Source: Microbacterium ginsengiterrae (GTDB lineage: Bacteria > Actinomycetota > Actinomycetes > Actinomycetales > Microbacteriaceae). Taken from it: a stretch of DNA of 64,000 nt. Positions 15,886 to 24,497 of this stretch are shown here, one piece after another; position 1 is the first letter of the stretch, and each line of letters starts with the position of its first letter. The notes beneath the pieces are model-generated. The model did not search any database. It had not been told where the DNA came from and worked only from the letters and a program-made list of their open reading frames with translations. The stretch lies in contig NZ_JACHMU010000001.1 in the NCBI RefSeq assembly GCF_014205075.1, forward strand, positions 1,984,001-2,048,000, given 5' to 3'. A program made the position numbers and the translations under genes.

Positions 15886-17513
15886 CGGCCGACGTCATCG
15901 CCGACACGGACTCGGTGCTGGCCGCCGCCGCAGACATCTATCACCGGGACTCCGCCGCGCTCGCGGAGATCACGGCGCTGCGTAACCGGCTCCATGAGCC
16001 ACTCCGACTCGCGATCGCCGGGATGGTCAAGGCCGGCAAGTCGACGCTGCTGAACGCGATCCTCGGCGAGCAGATCGCCCCGACGGACACCGGGGAGTGC
16101 ACGCGCGTGGTGACCTGGTACCGCTACAGCGCGACACCCTCCATCACCCTGCATCCCCGCCGTGGTGTGCCGCGCCGCATGCCGATCCGCCGCGAGGGCG
16201 GCCGGCTGGTGCTGAGCCTCGGCGATCTCACGGCCGAAGAGGTCGAATGGATCGACATCGGCTGGCCGCTGGACGGGCTGAAGGACGTGATCCTCATCGA
16301 CACCCCGGGGATCGCCTCGCTGTCTGAGGACACCTCCGCCCGCACCCGGCGGTTCCTCACCCCCGACGAATCCCCGTCCACCGCGGATGCCGTGGTGTAC
16401 CTCATGCGGCATCTGCACGGCGCCGACGTGCACTTCCTCGAGGCGTTCCGCGACACGGCCGCGGGCAGCGCGCGCAGCGTCTGCGCCGTCGGTGTGCTCT
16501 CGCGCGCCGACGAGATCGGGTCGGGGCGCATCGACTCTCTGCTGTCGGCGGGCAAGGTCGCCCAGCGCTATGAGCGCGACGGCGATCTCGCCTCGCTGGT
16601 GCTGCGCGTCGTGCCGGTGGCGGGCCTCCTCGCCGAGGGAGCCCGCACGCTGCGCGAGAGCGAATACATCGCGCTGCGCGAGCTCGCCGGGCTCGAGCGA
16701 GGTGCCAGGGACAGGCTGCTCGTCTCCGCGGACCGGTTCACCCGGCCGACGTCTGCCACGGCACTGAGCACCGCCGTCCGCGAGGACCTGCTCGCGCGGT
16801 TCGGCATCTTCGGAGTGCGTCTGGCGACCGCGCTCATCCGCGGCGGCGTGCGCTCCTCCTCCGAGCTGTCCGAGCAGATGGTGCAGCAGAGCGGTCTGAT
16901 CGAGCTGCAGGACTTCGTCGCGGCGCAGTTCCACGCCAGGGCGGCGACGTTGAAGACGCGCGGTGTGCTCCTCGAGCTGCAGCGGGTGCTCGGCGAGCAC
17001 CCGCGGGACGGGCTCGACGAGGTGCACGCCGGGATCGAGCGCATCACCCTCGGCGCGCACACCCTGCGCGAGTTGGATCTGCTGGCGATGGCGCGCTCGG
17101 ACGGCCTCCCGCTGCCGGAGGGCGAGGTCGACGCGGCCGAGCGCATCGCCGGTGTCGACGGCATCGGCGCGGCCACCCGGCTGGGTCTTCCGGAGGACGC
17201 CGACGGCGACACCCTGCGTGCGCGTGTCACCGAGGAGATCGACCACTGGCGTCACCTCGCAGCGTCTCCGCTCGCGGAGCGAGCGACCGTCGGCGTGTGC
17301 CAGGTGATCCTCCGCAGCCTGGAGGCGATCGCCTCAGAAGTCGGCGCCGGCCGGGCTCTCGGGTCCGCGTCGGACGTCGTGCTTGCGGGCGGTCCAGCGG
17401 ATGGCGCGGGGCATGATGCTGCTGAACAGGGCGAGCAGCACCAGCGCGGCCTGCGCCGCAAGAAGGGGTGGGATCGACTCGCCGCGCTCACCCAGCGCCA
17501 CCCATTCCGGTGA
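15882..17513 (+). CDS. Dynamin-like GTPase 2 (IniC-like), 3' end overlaps opposing gene
   Basis: 543 residues as read. P-loop GMVKAGKST (47-55), DTPG (about 140-143), SRAD (about 207-210), then a helical domain. No clear membrane segment, unlike its upstream partner. Start ATG overlaps the previous stop (ATGA). Mycobacterial IniC is about 490 residues; here homologous-looking sequence ends near residue 485 (17334) and the final 60 residues (Gly/Gln/Arg-rich) lie antisense to the C-terminus of the membrane-protein gene at 17334-17945. Either the true overlap is 180 bp or the native stop was lost; codon 17334-17336 is TCA, opposite the neighbour's TGA. Core assignment is secure, the C-terminus is not. 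Confidence 0.82.
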   Translation: MTADVIADTDSVLAAAADIYHRDSAALAEITALRNRLHEPLRLAIAGMVKAGKSTLLNAILGEQIAPTDTGECTRVVTWYRYSATPSITLHPRRGVPRRMPIRREGGRLVLSLGDLTAEEVEWIDIGWPLDGLKDVILIDTPGIASLSEDTSARTRRFLTPDESPSTADAVVYLMRHLHGADVHFLEAFRDTAAGSARSVCAVGVLSRADEIGSGRIDSLLSAGKVAQRYERDGDLASLVLRVVPVAGLLAEGARTLRESEYIALRELAGLERGARDRLLVSADRFTRPTSATALSTAVREDLLARFGIFGVRLATALIRGGVRSSSELSEQMVQQSGLIELQDFVAAQFHARAATLKTRGVLLELQRVLGEHPRDGLDEVHAGIERITLGAHTLRELDLLAMARSDGLPLPEGEVDAAERIAGVDGIGAATRLGLPEDADGDTLRARVTEEIDHWRHLAASPLAERATVGVCQVILRSLEAIASEVGAGRALGSASDVVLAGGPADGAGHDAAEQGEQHQRGLRRKKGWDRLAALTQRHPFR

Positions 17514-17945
17514 CAACAGGACCAGGAGCACCTGCAGGCACAGCGTCGCCAGTTGCCACCACCGCACATGCGGACGCCTGCTCATGAACGACACCATGAG
17601 GGTGATCTGGACGAGAAGCACCCCGATCATCAGGGCGAACACCACCCAGAAGATGATGTCGGCCGCTGATTCATACGTCGCCTCACCGCGACCGGCGGTG
17701 ACCTTCTCCGCCCGTTCGGCGATGAGCGGCAGCAGGTCCTCCCGGATGACGAAGAAGTACACCAGGGTGAACGCGCCGACGGTGAAGCTGATGATCCAGA
17801 AGAACTGACTGAACCGTACGGAGAACGGCGGCGGGACTTTGACGAGCACCGGTGCGGCGTTGACGCCACGGACGGGAGGCCGCCCCGGGGCCTCCCGTCG
17901 TGGCGGGCTCCCGTTGCCGGGAGCCGGGTTCGACTGGATGGTCAC
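17334..17945 (-). CDS. Four-helix membrane protein linked to IniB-like gene
   Basis: 203 residues. A Pro/Arg-rich N-terminus (1-40) is followed by four hydrophobic helices at about 45-67, 95-120, 127-145 and 153-175, with a charged loop (REDLLPLIAERAEKV) after the first. No family recognised. The GTG start overlaps the stop of the IniB-like gene by 4 nt (GTGA), so the two are co-translated. Likely the membrane partner of the IniB-like protein or of the GTPases converging on it from the other side (inference). Confidence 0.75.
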   Translation of the reverse strand: MTIQSNPAPGNGSPPRREAPGRPPVRGVNAAPVLVKVPPPFSVRFSQFFWIISFTVGAFTLVYFFVIREDLLPLIAERAEKVTAGRGEATYESAADIIFWVVFALMIGVLLVQITLMVSFMSRRPHVRWWQLATLCLQVLLVLLSPEWVALGERGESIPPLLAAQAALVLLALFSSIMPRAIRWTARKHDVRRGPESPAGADF

Positions 17946-18760
17946 TGCTCTGCCGGTGCGTCCTCGTAGACGGTGTCGTCGACGACCGCGGCGGTGGCAT
18001 CCGCCTCGTACGACTCCTCGGGAGCCGCGGTCATGTCCGACTCGAGCACATCGGCGGGCTCGTCCATCATGACGACCGCGACCGGCTGCGGCGCGACCAC
18101 GACGTTGCTGTCGGCGACATTGCTGTCGGTGGCGGCGACGCCGACGTCCGTGGAGTTGTCCTGGAAGGAATCGTCGACCGTGGCGTTGTTCGAGGCGTCG
18201 TCGGTCGAGTTGTCCTGGAAGGAGTCGTCGATGGTCGAGTTGTCGGAGTTGTCCTGGTTGAAGGAGTCGTTGAACTCGTCGTTGCCGATGGAGATGTCAC
18301 CGGTGGTGATGTCGGTGTCGGAGTGGGTGACCGTCGCGTTGTTGCCGGCGGCGACGGAGTCATCGCCGGAGGCGACGACGGCCTCCTGGTCGAAGATCTG
18401 CGTGACGTCTCCGCCGTTGGTCCAGATGTTCTGATTCACCGACTGGTCGACGATCGTCGAGCGGGCGTCGATGGACGTGAACGAACTCACCAGGCGGATG
18501 ATCTCCTTGACGACGGGGTCCGGCGGCTCCGGCGGGTTCGGCGGGTTCGGAGGCCCAGGAGGCTTCGGAGTGACGGAAGGGTGATCGACGATGACGGGCG
18601 CGACCGCGCGCACGTCGGCGGCGCAGGCGTCCTGCACTCCGCCGCGGAACATCGCCCCCTCCGGATCGGCTTCGAACTCCTCGACCGCATCCGGGTCGCG
18701 CAGGAGGCTGAGGATGAAGGCGATCAGCGCGTCTGCGATGACCGCGACAGGTGAACTCAT
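17942..18760 (-). CDS. IniB N-terminal-domain protein with Asn/Asp repeats
   Basis: 272 residues, acidic, no signal peptide. Residues 1-50 (ALIAFILSLLRDPDAVEEFEADP and following) match the short amphipathic IniB N-terminal domain of mycobacterial IniB. A Pro-rich hinge (about 62-85) precedes the block shared with the 12480-13616 protein: DARSTIVDQSVNQNI, VASGDDSVAAGNNATVTHSD, GDISIGN, then SFNQDNSDN/DDSFQDNS repeats (about 155-190) and an acidic tail. ATG at 18760 has AGAGGT upstream. The promoter region carries the same 30-bp block as the other IniB-like gene. Role inferred: scaffold or regulator for dynamin-like proteins at the membrane. Confidence 0.82.
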   Translation of the reverse strand: MSSPVAVIADALIAFILSLLRDPDAVEEFEADPEGAMFRGGVQDACAADVRAVAPVIVDHPSVTPKPPGPPNPPNPPEPPDPVVKEIIRLVSSFTSIDARSTIVDQSVNQNIWTNGGDVTQIFDQEAVVASGDDSVAAGNNATVTHSDTDITTGDISIGNDEFNDSFNQDNSDNSTIDDSFQDNSTDDASNNATVDDSFQDNSTDVGVAATDSNVADSNVVVAPQPVAVVMMDEPADVLESDMTAAPEESYEADATAAVVDDTVYEDAPAEQ

Positions 18761-18838
18761 GAGGTGACCTCTTCGTCTGTACCGAGTATCGAATCACGTG
18801 GGGAGCTGTTGACGAGCGTATTGGCTCGTGTGCGGGCG

Positions 18839-18868
18839 GGCATCGGGGGTGGCCCCGATAGATAGGGG
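18839..18868 (-). promoter_or_regulatory. Putative operator of the IniB-domain operon (minus strand)
   Basis: On the minus strand: CCCCTA-TCTA-TCGGGG, 3 nt, CCCCCGATGCC. Ends 78 nt before the ATG at 18760. Matches 12379-12408 without gaps. Confidence 0.6.
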
Positions 18869-18874
18869 GGGTGC

Positions 18875-21418
18875 TCAGGGGGGTCCTGCTCTGTCCCCGG
18901 GGTGCGGACCGTTGGCGCTCGGAGAGGAGGCCTCCGGCCCGAGCAGCTGGCGCAGTTTCGCGATGACCTCCGACCGCGAGTTCGCGCCCAGCCGGCGCCG
19001 GATGTGCGCGATGTGGTGCTCCGCGGTCCGCGGCGAGATGAAGATCGCCTCGCCGATCTCGGCGTAGGTCTTACCCTCCACGACGAGACGGGCGACCTCG
19101 AGTTCCCGCTCACTGAGGATCTGATTCGGCGCAGCCTCCGCGGACGCTGACGCCCCGGTGGCGCCCGCCGCCATCGCGCGCCGCGAGCCGTCCAGCGGGT
19201 GCAGTTCGCGTGCACAGGCGAGCAGGCGCGACGAGACCTTCCGATCCTGCGAACGAGCGGCGCCGTGCCCCGCCAACCGGGCGGCATCCCACACCAGACC
19301 GATCGAGGCGAGACCGTGTGCGCCCTTCTCGACCGCATCGGCGTCGACCGTCCCGCCGAGGACCGCCGTCCACACCCGCCCCGCCTTCGCCATCGTCGCT
19401 GCGACGCGGCTGTTCGAGGAAGCCGCCACGAGTGCCTTCGCGTGCGGCCGCAGCGACTCGGGCCTGTTGAGGAGGATGCCGTTCTGGATGCCGGCCCAGT
19501 GCAGATGCGCCGACCACAGGGCCGGTTCGTCGATCCGCGCGATGATGTCCAGCGCACGACGGAACTGCGGACGGATGCGGTCGGTGTCACCCACGCGCGA
19601 TGCCGAACTGACGAGCTCGGCGAGGGGATGCAGCAGGAAGAGGTCGACGTCGACGCGCAGCAGCACCGCCCTCGCCTGGCGCCAGGCGCTCTCAAGTCCG
19701 GCGGCGTCCTCGTAGCGCCGCGCGATGGCGACGTGGACGGCGTGCGCGAGCAGTTCGTCCCTCGGGCATCGGATCGGGACCGCGTCGGCGAGAGCGCTCT
19801 TGGCCTCTGCGGGTCGCGCCATCTGCACGGCGATCCACGCGCGCCACAGCAGCAGTCTCGACCGCGCCCAGCGGCCGCCCTGTTCGCCGGCGATCGCGTC
19901 GTCGATGATCGAGCGCGCCGTGGCGAGACCACCGAGGTTCAGCGCGACGTTCGCCGCGATCACTGCCGGGAGCTCCGGAATGCCATCGGGGGAGTGCGAG
20001 GCGGTGAACATCTCGGAAGCGCGTACGAGATCAGCCAGTGCCGCCTCCGCCTGATCGGGGGCGAGCGAGGCGTCGAGTCCCCGACGCATCATGCTCATCG
20101 CGACGCCGAGGGTGGACGGCGCCACGGTCTCGGTTGCCGCATCCGTCTCGATGCTTCCGACGGCGAACCCGGCCATCCGCGCGCGCACCGCCGAGATGGG
20201 ATCCGCCGGCGGTGCCGATCGGTACACCGTGACGGCCTGATGCATCATGCCGCGCGCCGACCAGATCGCGGCTGCCGTGTCGACGAGGCGGTCACGGTCC
20301 GCGGCATCCCCGTCCGATGCCGGTGGACGAGTGCCCGGAGCGCCGACCTCGTCGATGAGCGCGCTCGCCGCATCGAGGTCACCCACCGACCACGCGGCCG
20401 CGGCCCGGCGCCCGGCGAGCGAGGCGATGGGGACACCGAGCTGCGCGGCGCTCTCGTACAGTTCCGCCGCGCGCGTGGGATGCGACGCCAGCAGAGTATC
20501 CGCATGTCGCACCAGCGCATCGGCGGGGTCGGTACCGGTCGCACGTCCCAGGTCCACGAGGCGCTCCGTCGGGGTGTCTGCCTGCACGGCTGTCCGCACG
20601 AGCGGCACAGGCTGGCCGCTGCGCAGCAGCAGGCCCTCCGCGTATGCCTGGATGCCGAGGTCCGAAGTCTCGGCCGTACCGCCACTCCCGAGCGTTCCGA
20701 GGCAGGCCTGTTCGACGTGTGCACGCAGCGGCGGGGCCAGCATGCTGAGCCGGTGGGCGATGCGCTCCTCGATGAGTTCACGCACGCCGCGATGCCGACC
20801 ATCGCCGCCGCAGCCAAGATCGTCGTGCAGCCGGATCACGTCGGCGACGAGCCACGCCACGCCGCCGGTGAACTCGAGGATGTCACGCAGGCACGAATCG
20901 GGCATCGCGACGCCGAGCGTTCGCGCGAAGTCCGCAGCATCGACCGCGGAGACGTGCCCGAGCACGATCGTCGGCCCTCCTCGTTCGAGCAGCCGCGTGA
21001 CCTCGACGAGCCGTTCGTTCCACGCGGAGGGGCGCAGGGCAACGATGAGCCCCGCATCAGGGTCGGCGGCGCGCTCGAGGAGACGCGTGAGCTGCGCGTC
21101 GTCGGCGAGGTGCAGGTCGTCGACGATCAGCGATCGCGACGGCGGGTTGCCGCCGATGTCAGGACTGCGCGGGCCGACGAGGAGGGTGTCCCGAGAACGG
21201 TCGTCGAGGAGGTCTCGCAGATGGTGCAGCGTGACGGTCTTCCCGGACCCGGCATTGCCGACGATCACGGCCCGCGGTGTAGCCTCGCGTACGGCGTCCA
21301 CGGCCGGGGCGATCATGCGCTCCCACACGGCCGCACCCGGTCTGTGGTGCGGCGCGGGGCGTGCGTCTTCCCTCGTCGCCGTGGCGGGCGCGTGCGGAGC
21401 GTCGGTGAGGAGCGTCAT
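18875..21418 (-). CDS. Large LuxR-type ATPase regulator (IniR-like)
   Basis: 847 residues. N-terminal AAA/STAND-type ATPase with Walker A GNAGSGKT (54-61) and Walker B-like SLIVDDLHLAD (about 96-106). A long helical TPR-like middle follows, then a C-terminal LuxR HTH (about 780-835: SERELEVARLVVEGKTYAEIG, SPRTAEHHIAHIRRRLG). Architecture and size match the large LuxR-type regulators, including mycobacterial IniR (Rv0339c, adjacent to iniBAC). Likely activates the two flanking IniB-like promoters after ligand or ATP-driven oligomerisation (inference). It starts 12 nt after the Hsp70-like gene and is co-transcribed with it. Confidence 0.87.
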   Translation of the reverse strand: MTLLTDAPHAPATATREDARPAPHHRPGAAVWERMIAPAVDAVREATPRAVIVGNAGSGKTVTLHHLRDLLDDRSRDTLLVGPRSPDIGGNPPSRSLIVDDLHLADDAQLTRLLERAADPDAGLIVALRPSAWNERLVEVTRLLERGGPTIVLGHVSAVDAADFARTLGVAMPDSCLRDILEFTGGVAWLVADVIRLHDDLGCGGDGRHRGVRELIEERIAHRLSMLAPPLRAHVEQACLGTLGSGGTAETSDLGIQAYAEGLLLRSGQPVPLVRTAVQADTPTERLVDLGRATGTDPADALVRHADTLLASHPTRAAELYESAAQLGVPIASLAGRRAAAAWSVGDLDAASALIDEVGAPGTRPPASDGDAADRDRLVDTAAAIWSARGMMHQAVTVYRSAPPADPISAVRARMAGFAVGSIETDAATETVAPSTLGVAMSMMRRGLDASLAPDQAEAALADLVRASEMFTASHSPDGIPELPAVIAANVALNLGGLATARSIIDDAIAGEQGGRWARSRLLLWRAWIAVQMARPAEAKSALADAVPIRCPRDELLAHAVHVAIARRYEDAAGLESAWRQARAVLLRVDVDLFLLHPLAELVSSASRVGDTDRIRPQFRRALDIIARIDEPALWSAHLHWAGIQNGILLNRPESLRPHAKALVAASSNSRVAATMAKAGRVWTAVLGGTVDADAVEKGAHGLASIGLVWDAARLAGHGAARSQDRKVSSRLLACARELHPLDGSRRAMAAGATGASASAEAAPNQILSERELEVARLVVEGKTYAEIGEAIFISPRTAEHHIAHIRRRLGANSRSEVIAKLRQLLGPEASSPSANGPHPGDRAGPP

Positions 21419-21430
21419 CTGCCTGGCGGG

Positions 21431-23380
21431 TCAGACGGCTTCCGGCGCGGGGCCGGGCGTCGCTTCCGGGGTCGGTGGCGTCTCGACGTACGGGGCCGGG
21501 TCCTCCGCCGGCTGCTCCGGCGCCGGATCGACGGGCGTCGGATCCACCGGCGTCGGATCGGCCGGCGGCGGGTCGACCGGCGTCGGTTCGGGGTCGGCCG
21601 GTGTCTCCGGCTGCGACGGCCCTGGATCGGTCGTCACCGGTGGCGTGTCCGGGGTGGATCCGCCCGGCGTCCCCTCCTGTGTCCCTGGATCGGCGGGCGG
21701 GTTGCCGGAGGCGGGCGGATTCGTCGTCCCGGACGATCCGCCGTCGTTCGGCGAGCCGGGGGTGGGCTTGGACCCGGACGACGGCGCGCCCGGGGAGGAC
21801 TTGAGGCCGGAGCTCTTCGACGGCTTCGACGACGTCGACGACGTCGACGACGAGTCCGCCTGCGGCCGGTTGGACTTGCGCGCCGGCGCGGCGGTCGAGC
21901 GCGTTTCCGACTTCGCGGTGGTGCGGTCGGTTCGGCTCTGCGGCTGCTGCTCGGAGACGGGGACGGCCTGCGGGGGCCCATCGGCGGGCCCCGACTGCGC
22001 CGACGGGCCGCTGGTGCTGCTCGCCATCGGCAGGTGGAGCAGAGCGGCCGCGGCCTCCTGCACATAATCGGGCCAGCGGGTGCCGGCGGCGGTGGTGCTG
22101 CTGAAGACGATGGTGATCGCGATGAACGCGGCGGCCCCTGCCAGCAGCACAGGGGAGGTCGACCGCGACTTGCCGGCGAGGACCGGGCGCAGGAACGCGA
22201 GGACACGGCCTCGCTCCGGCTCGGCCTGCGGCCGAGGAGCGGGGGCCTTCTCGGTGGCTGCGATCGTCGCCAGGGCAGTGCTGGGGGCAGCGGAGGCGTC
22301 CTCGCGCATCTGCTCCCCGACGATCCGCGCCGCACCGAGCGCCACGGTGGACTGCGGGTCCGCCTCGGCGACGATCGGCAGATCGAAGCGCTGCGACAGA
22401 CGCTGCGCCACGAGCGGGATGCGAGACGATCCGCCGGTGAGCATGATCGCCTCGACGTGGTCGACGCCGCCGGTCGCCGATTCGATCGCGAGGTCGAGTG
22501 CCTCGACGGTGCGCTCCAGGTCGGCGTCGATCATGGCCTCGAACTCCGAGCGCGTGATGCGCACACTCGCCTCGCCCGTCGGCATCGTGAGGTGGACGGT
22601 GGCATCGCCGGCCGAGGAGAGCAGCTCCTTCGCGGCGACGACGTCGTGACGGGCGCGCGCGAGTGCTTTGCGTGTGGCGTCGTCGACGACCATCGGCCCG
22701 GTGCCGAGCACATGCCGCAGCAGCGCATCATCGAAGTTCGCGCCGCCGAGCTGGTCGATGCGCACGAGTTCGCCGACGGGCTGGTACCGGCCGCTGGAAC
22801 GGCGGCGTCGCAGCACGCGCGCGTCGAATCGCGTGCCCCCGAGGTCGTACATGGCGACCAGCCGCCCCGCGTCGACCGGGTGCGATGCTTCGAGCTGCGC
22901 GGCCGCCGCCGCGGGTTCGCTCACGAGGATCGCCTCACCGATGCCCGCTCGGCTCAGCGCGGCGCCCAGCCGTTCGATGCGGTGGCCGCCCCACGACGCC
23001 GGGTGTGTGACGGCGACGCGGTCGGGTCGATCACCCATCGCCGTGGTGACCTCGTCCGCGATCCAGGCGCACATCCGAGCGACGAGGTCGTCAGGGGAGA
23101 CGGCACGAGCCCCGACGACGACGGGGGTGTCGGTTCCGACGTCATGCGCGAACTCGCGAGTCAGACGGTGAGGTTCGAGGATTCCGCGCTGCTCGGCGTC
23201 CACGCCGAAGAGGAGTCCGCCCTGCTCGTCGACGAACGCAGCCGAAGGAGCGCTGTGCCCACTAGCGCCTAGCGAGAACAGTGTCGGATCGTCGTATGCC
23301 TCGCGCGCGATGTGGACGACGGCCGCTGTGACACGGCTGCTGCCGACATCGATGGCGAGAGCGAAAGGAACGTCTCTCAC
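21431..23380 (-). CDS. Membrane-anchored Hsp70-like protein with Pro/Ser-rich tail
   Basis: 649 residues. Hsp70-type actin-fold ATPase domain (1-370): phosphate-1 loop AIDVGSSRVTAAV, phosphate-2 YDLGGTRFD, adenosine motif LTGGSSRIPLVAQRL. There is no substrate-binding domain. Instead a single transmembrane helix (about 405-430) leads to a roughly 200-residue, presumably extracellular, Ser/Pro/Thr-rich tail ending in PxDP/PTPV-type repeats. This is not DnaK; such proteins are probably sensors or signalling ATPases. It heads an operon with the LuxR-type regulator, suggesting it relays an envelope signal to it (inference). Start GTG at 23380; an in-frame ATG upstream was not found. Confidence 0.85.
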   Translation of the reverse strand: MRDVPFALAIDVGSSRVTAAVVHIAREAYDDPTLFSLGASGHSAPSAAFVDEQGGLLFGVDAEQRGILEPHRLTREFAHDVGTDTPVVVGARAVSPDDLVARMCAWIADEVTTAMGDRPDRVAVTHPASWGGHRIERLGAALSRAGIGEAILVSEPAAAAAQLEASHPVDAGRLVAMYDLGGTRFDARVLRRRRSSGRYQPVGELVRIDQLGGANFDDALLRHVLGTGPMVVDDATRKALARARHDVVAAKELLSSAGDATVHLTMPTGEASVRITRSEFEAMIDADLERTVEALDLAIESATGGVDHVEAIMLTGGSSRIPLVAQRLSQRFDLPIVAEADPQSTVALGAARIVGEQMREDASAAPSTALATIAATEKAPAPRPQAEPERGRVLAFLRPVLAGKSRSTSPVLLAGAAAFIAITIVFSSTTAAGTRWPDYVQEAAAALLHLPMASSTSGPSAQSGPADGPPQAVPVSEQQPQSRTDRTTAKSETRSTAAPARKSNRPQADSSSTSSTSSKPSKSSGLKSSPGAPSSGSKPTPGSPNDGGSSGTTNPPASGNPPADPGTQEGTPGGSTPDTPPVTTDPGPSQPETPADPEPTPVDPPPADPTPVDPTPVDPAPEQPAEDPAPYVETPPTPEATPGPAPEAV

Positions 23381-23555
23381 GTCATCATGAGATCCAGGAC
23401 TGGGGGCGCAGTCGGAGGACCGGGTAGAGCTTCACTGCTTAGGTGTGCTCACTATAGGCCTCTTTCGAGGGGAACGCCAGAGAGATAATCGATTCGACGG
23501 AGAAATCTTGCGACCGCGCTCGGACCGCTCACTCCGGAGCATGTTCGAAGGGCTC

Positions 23556-23561
23556 TAAGGT
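23556..23561 (+). promoter_or_regulatory. -10 element of rarD, leaderless arrangement
   Basis: TAAGGT lies 6 nt before the GTG at 23568. The 187-bp gap to the divergent Hsp70-like gene shows no other clear motif. Confidence 0.45.
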
Positions 23562-23567
23562 GTATCG

Positions 23568-24497
23568 GTGAGCATCGTTTCCACCCCGCGAACCCGCGCG
23601 ACCGGAGTCGCCTACGCCGGCGGCGCCTATCTGCTCTGGGGCGTTCTGCCGCTGTACTTCCTGCTCCTCGTGCCGGCCGGCCCGTGGGAGATCGTGGCCG
23701 CCCGGGTGCTGTTCTCCTTCGCGTTCTGCATCGCGCTCCTCACGGTGACCCGTGGATGGCGGCGCATCATCGCGATCATGCGTCAGCCGCGTCTGCTCGG
23801 TTGGACGGCTCTTGCCGGAGCGCTCATCTACGTCAACTGGCAGGTGTTCGTCATCGGTACGCTCACCGGCCACGTCGTGGAGACGTCGCTCGGCTACTTC
23901 ATCAACCCGATCGCCACCGTCCTGCTCGGCGTCTTCGTGCTGCACGAGCGCATCCGCCGGCTCCAGTGGGTGGCGATCGCCATCGCGATGGTCGCCGTGG
24001 TCGTCATCATCGTCGCCTACGGCGCGTTCCCCTGGATCGCGCTGTCGCTGACCGCCTCGTTCGGCATCTACGGGCTCGTCAAGAAGAAGATCGGCCCCTC
24101 CGTCGACGCACTCAGCGGACTCACCCTCGAGTCCCTGTGGCTGCTCCCCGTCGCCATCGTCCAGCTCGTCATCGTCGGGCAGACCACCGGCATCACGCTG
24201 GGTACGGTCAGCCCGTGGCACACCCTTCTGATGGTCTTCGCCGGTGTGGTCACCGCGGTTCCGCTGCTGATGTTCGCAGCAGGCACCCGGCGCATCGACC
24301 TCACCGTGATCGGCATGATCCAGTTCATGACGCCGATCATGCAGTTCCTCACCGGTGTGCTCATCCTGCACGAGCCGATGCCCACCGAGCGATGGATCGG
24401 ATTCGCCATCGTGTGGATCGCCGTGGCCGTGTTCATCGTCGACCTCGTCATCGCCGCACGCCGCGGTCGCCGCATCCGGCCCGCTCCGATCACCTGA
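23568..24497 (+). CDS. rarD: EamA-family transporter RarD
   Basis: 309-residue, ten-helix drug/metabolite transporter superfamily protein. The opening AYAGGAYLLWGVLPLYFLLL, LTGHVVETSLGYFINPIATVLLGVFVLHERI and YGLVKKKIGPSVD are characteristic of RarD (chloramphenicol-sensitive protein family). Substrate not established. GTG start with upstream -10 and no ribosome-binding site. Single gene unit between the Hsp70-like operon and the livK-type gene. Confidence 0.92.
   Translation: MSIVSTPRTRATGVAYAGGAYLLWGVLPLYFLLLVPAGPWEIVAARVLFSFAFCIALLTVTRGWRRIIAIMRQPRLLGWTALAGALIYVNWQVFVIGTLTGHVVETSLGYFINPIATVLLGVFVLHERIRRLQWVAIAIAMVAVVVIIVAYGAFPWIALSLTASFGIYGLVKKKIGPSVDALSGLTLESLWLLPVAIVQLVIVGQTTGITLGTVSPWHTLLMVFAGVVTAVPLLMFAAGTRRIDLTVIGMIQFMTPIMQFLTGVLILHEPMPTERWIGFAIVWIAVAVFIVDLVIAARRGRRIRPAPIT

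Noticed and set aside
17255..17300. CTCGCGGAGCGAGCG inside the IniC-like gene as another dispersed-repeat copy
   Set aside because: Similarity is partial and encodes a normal-looking segment; could be coincidence.
18757..19932. Minus-strand frame of 391 codons over the regulator's C-terminus
   Set aside because: Different frame of the LuxR-type gene, Arg/Ser-rich and without domains.
19199..23272. A 1357-codon plus-strand frame opposite the LuxR-type and Hsp70-like genes
   Set aside because: Composition is Arg/Gly-rich with no motif; the minus-strand genes have full domain signatures.
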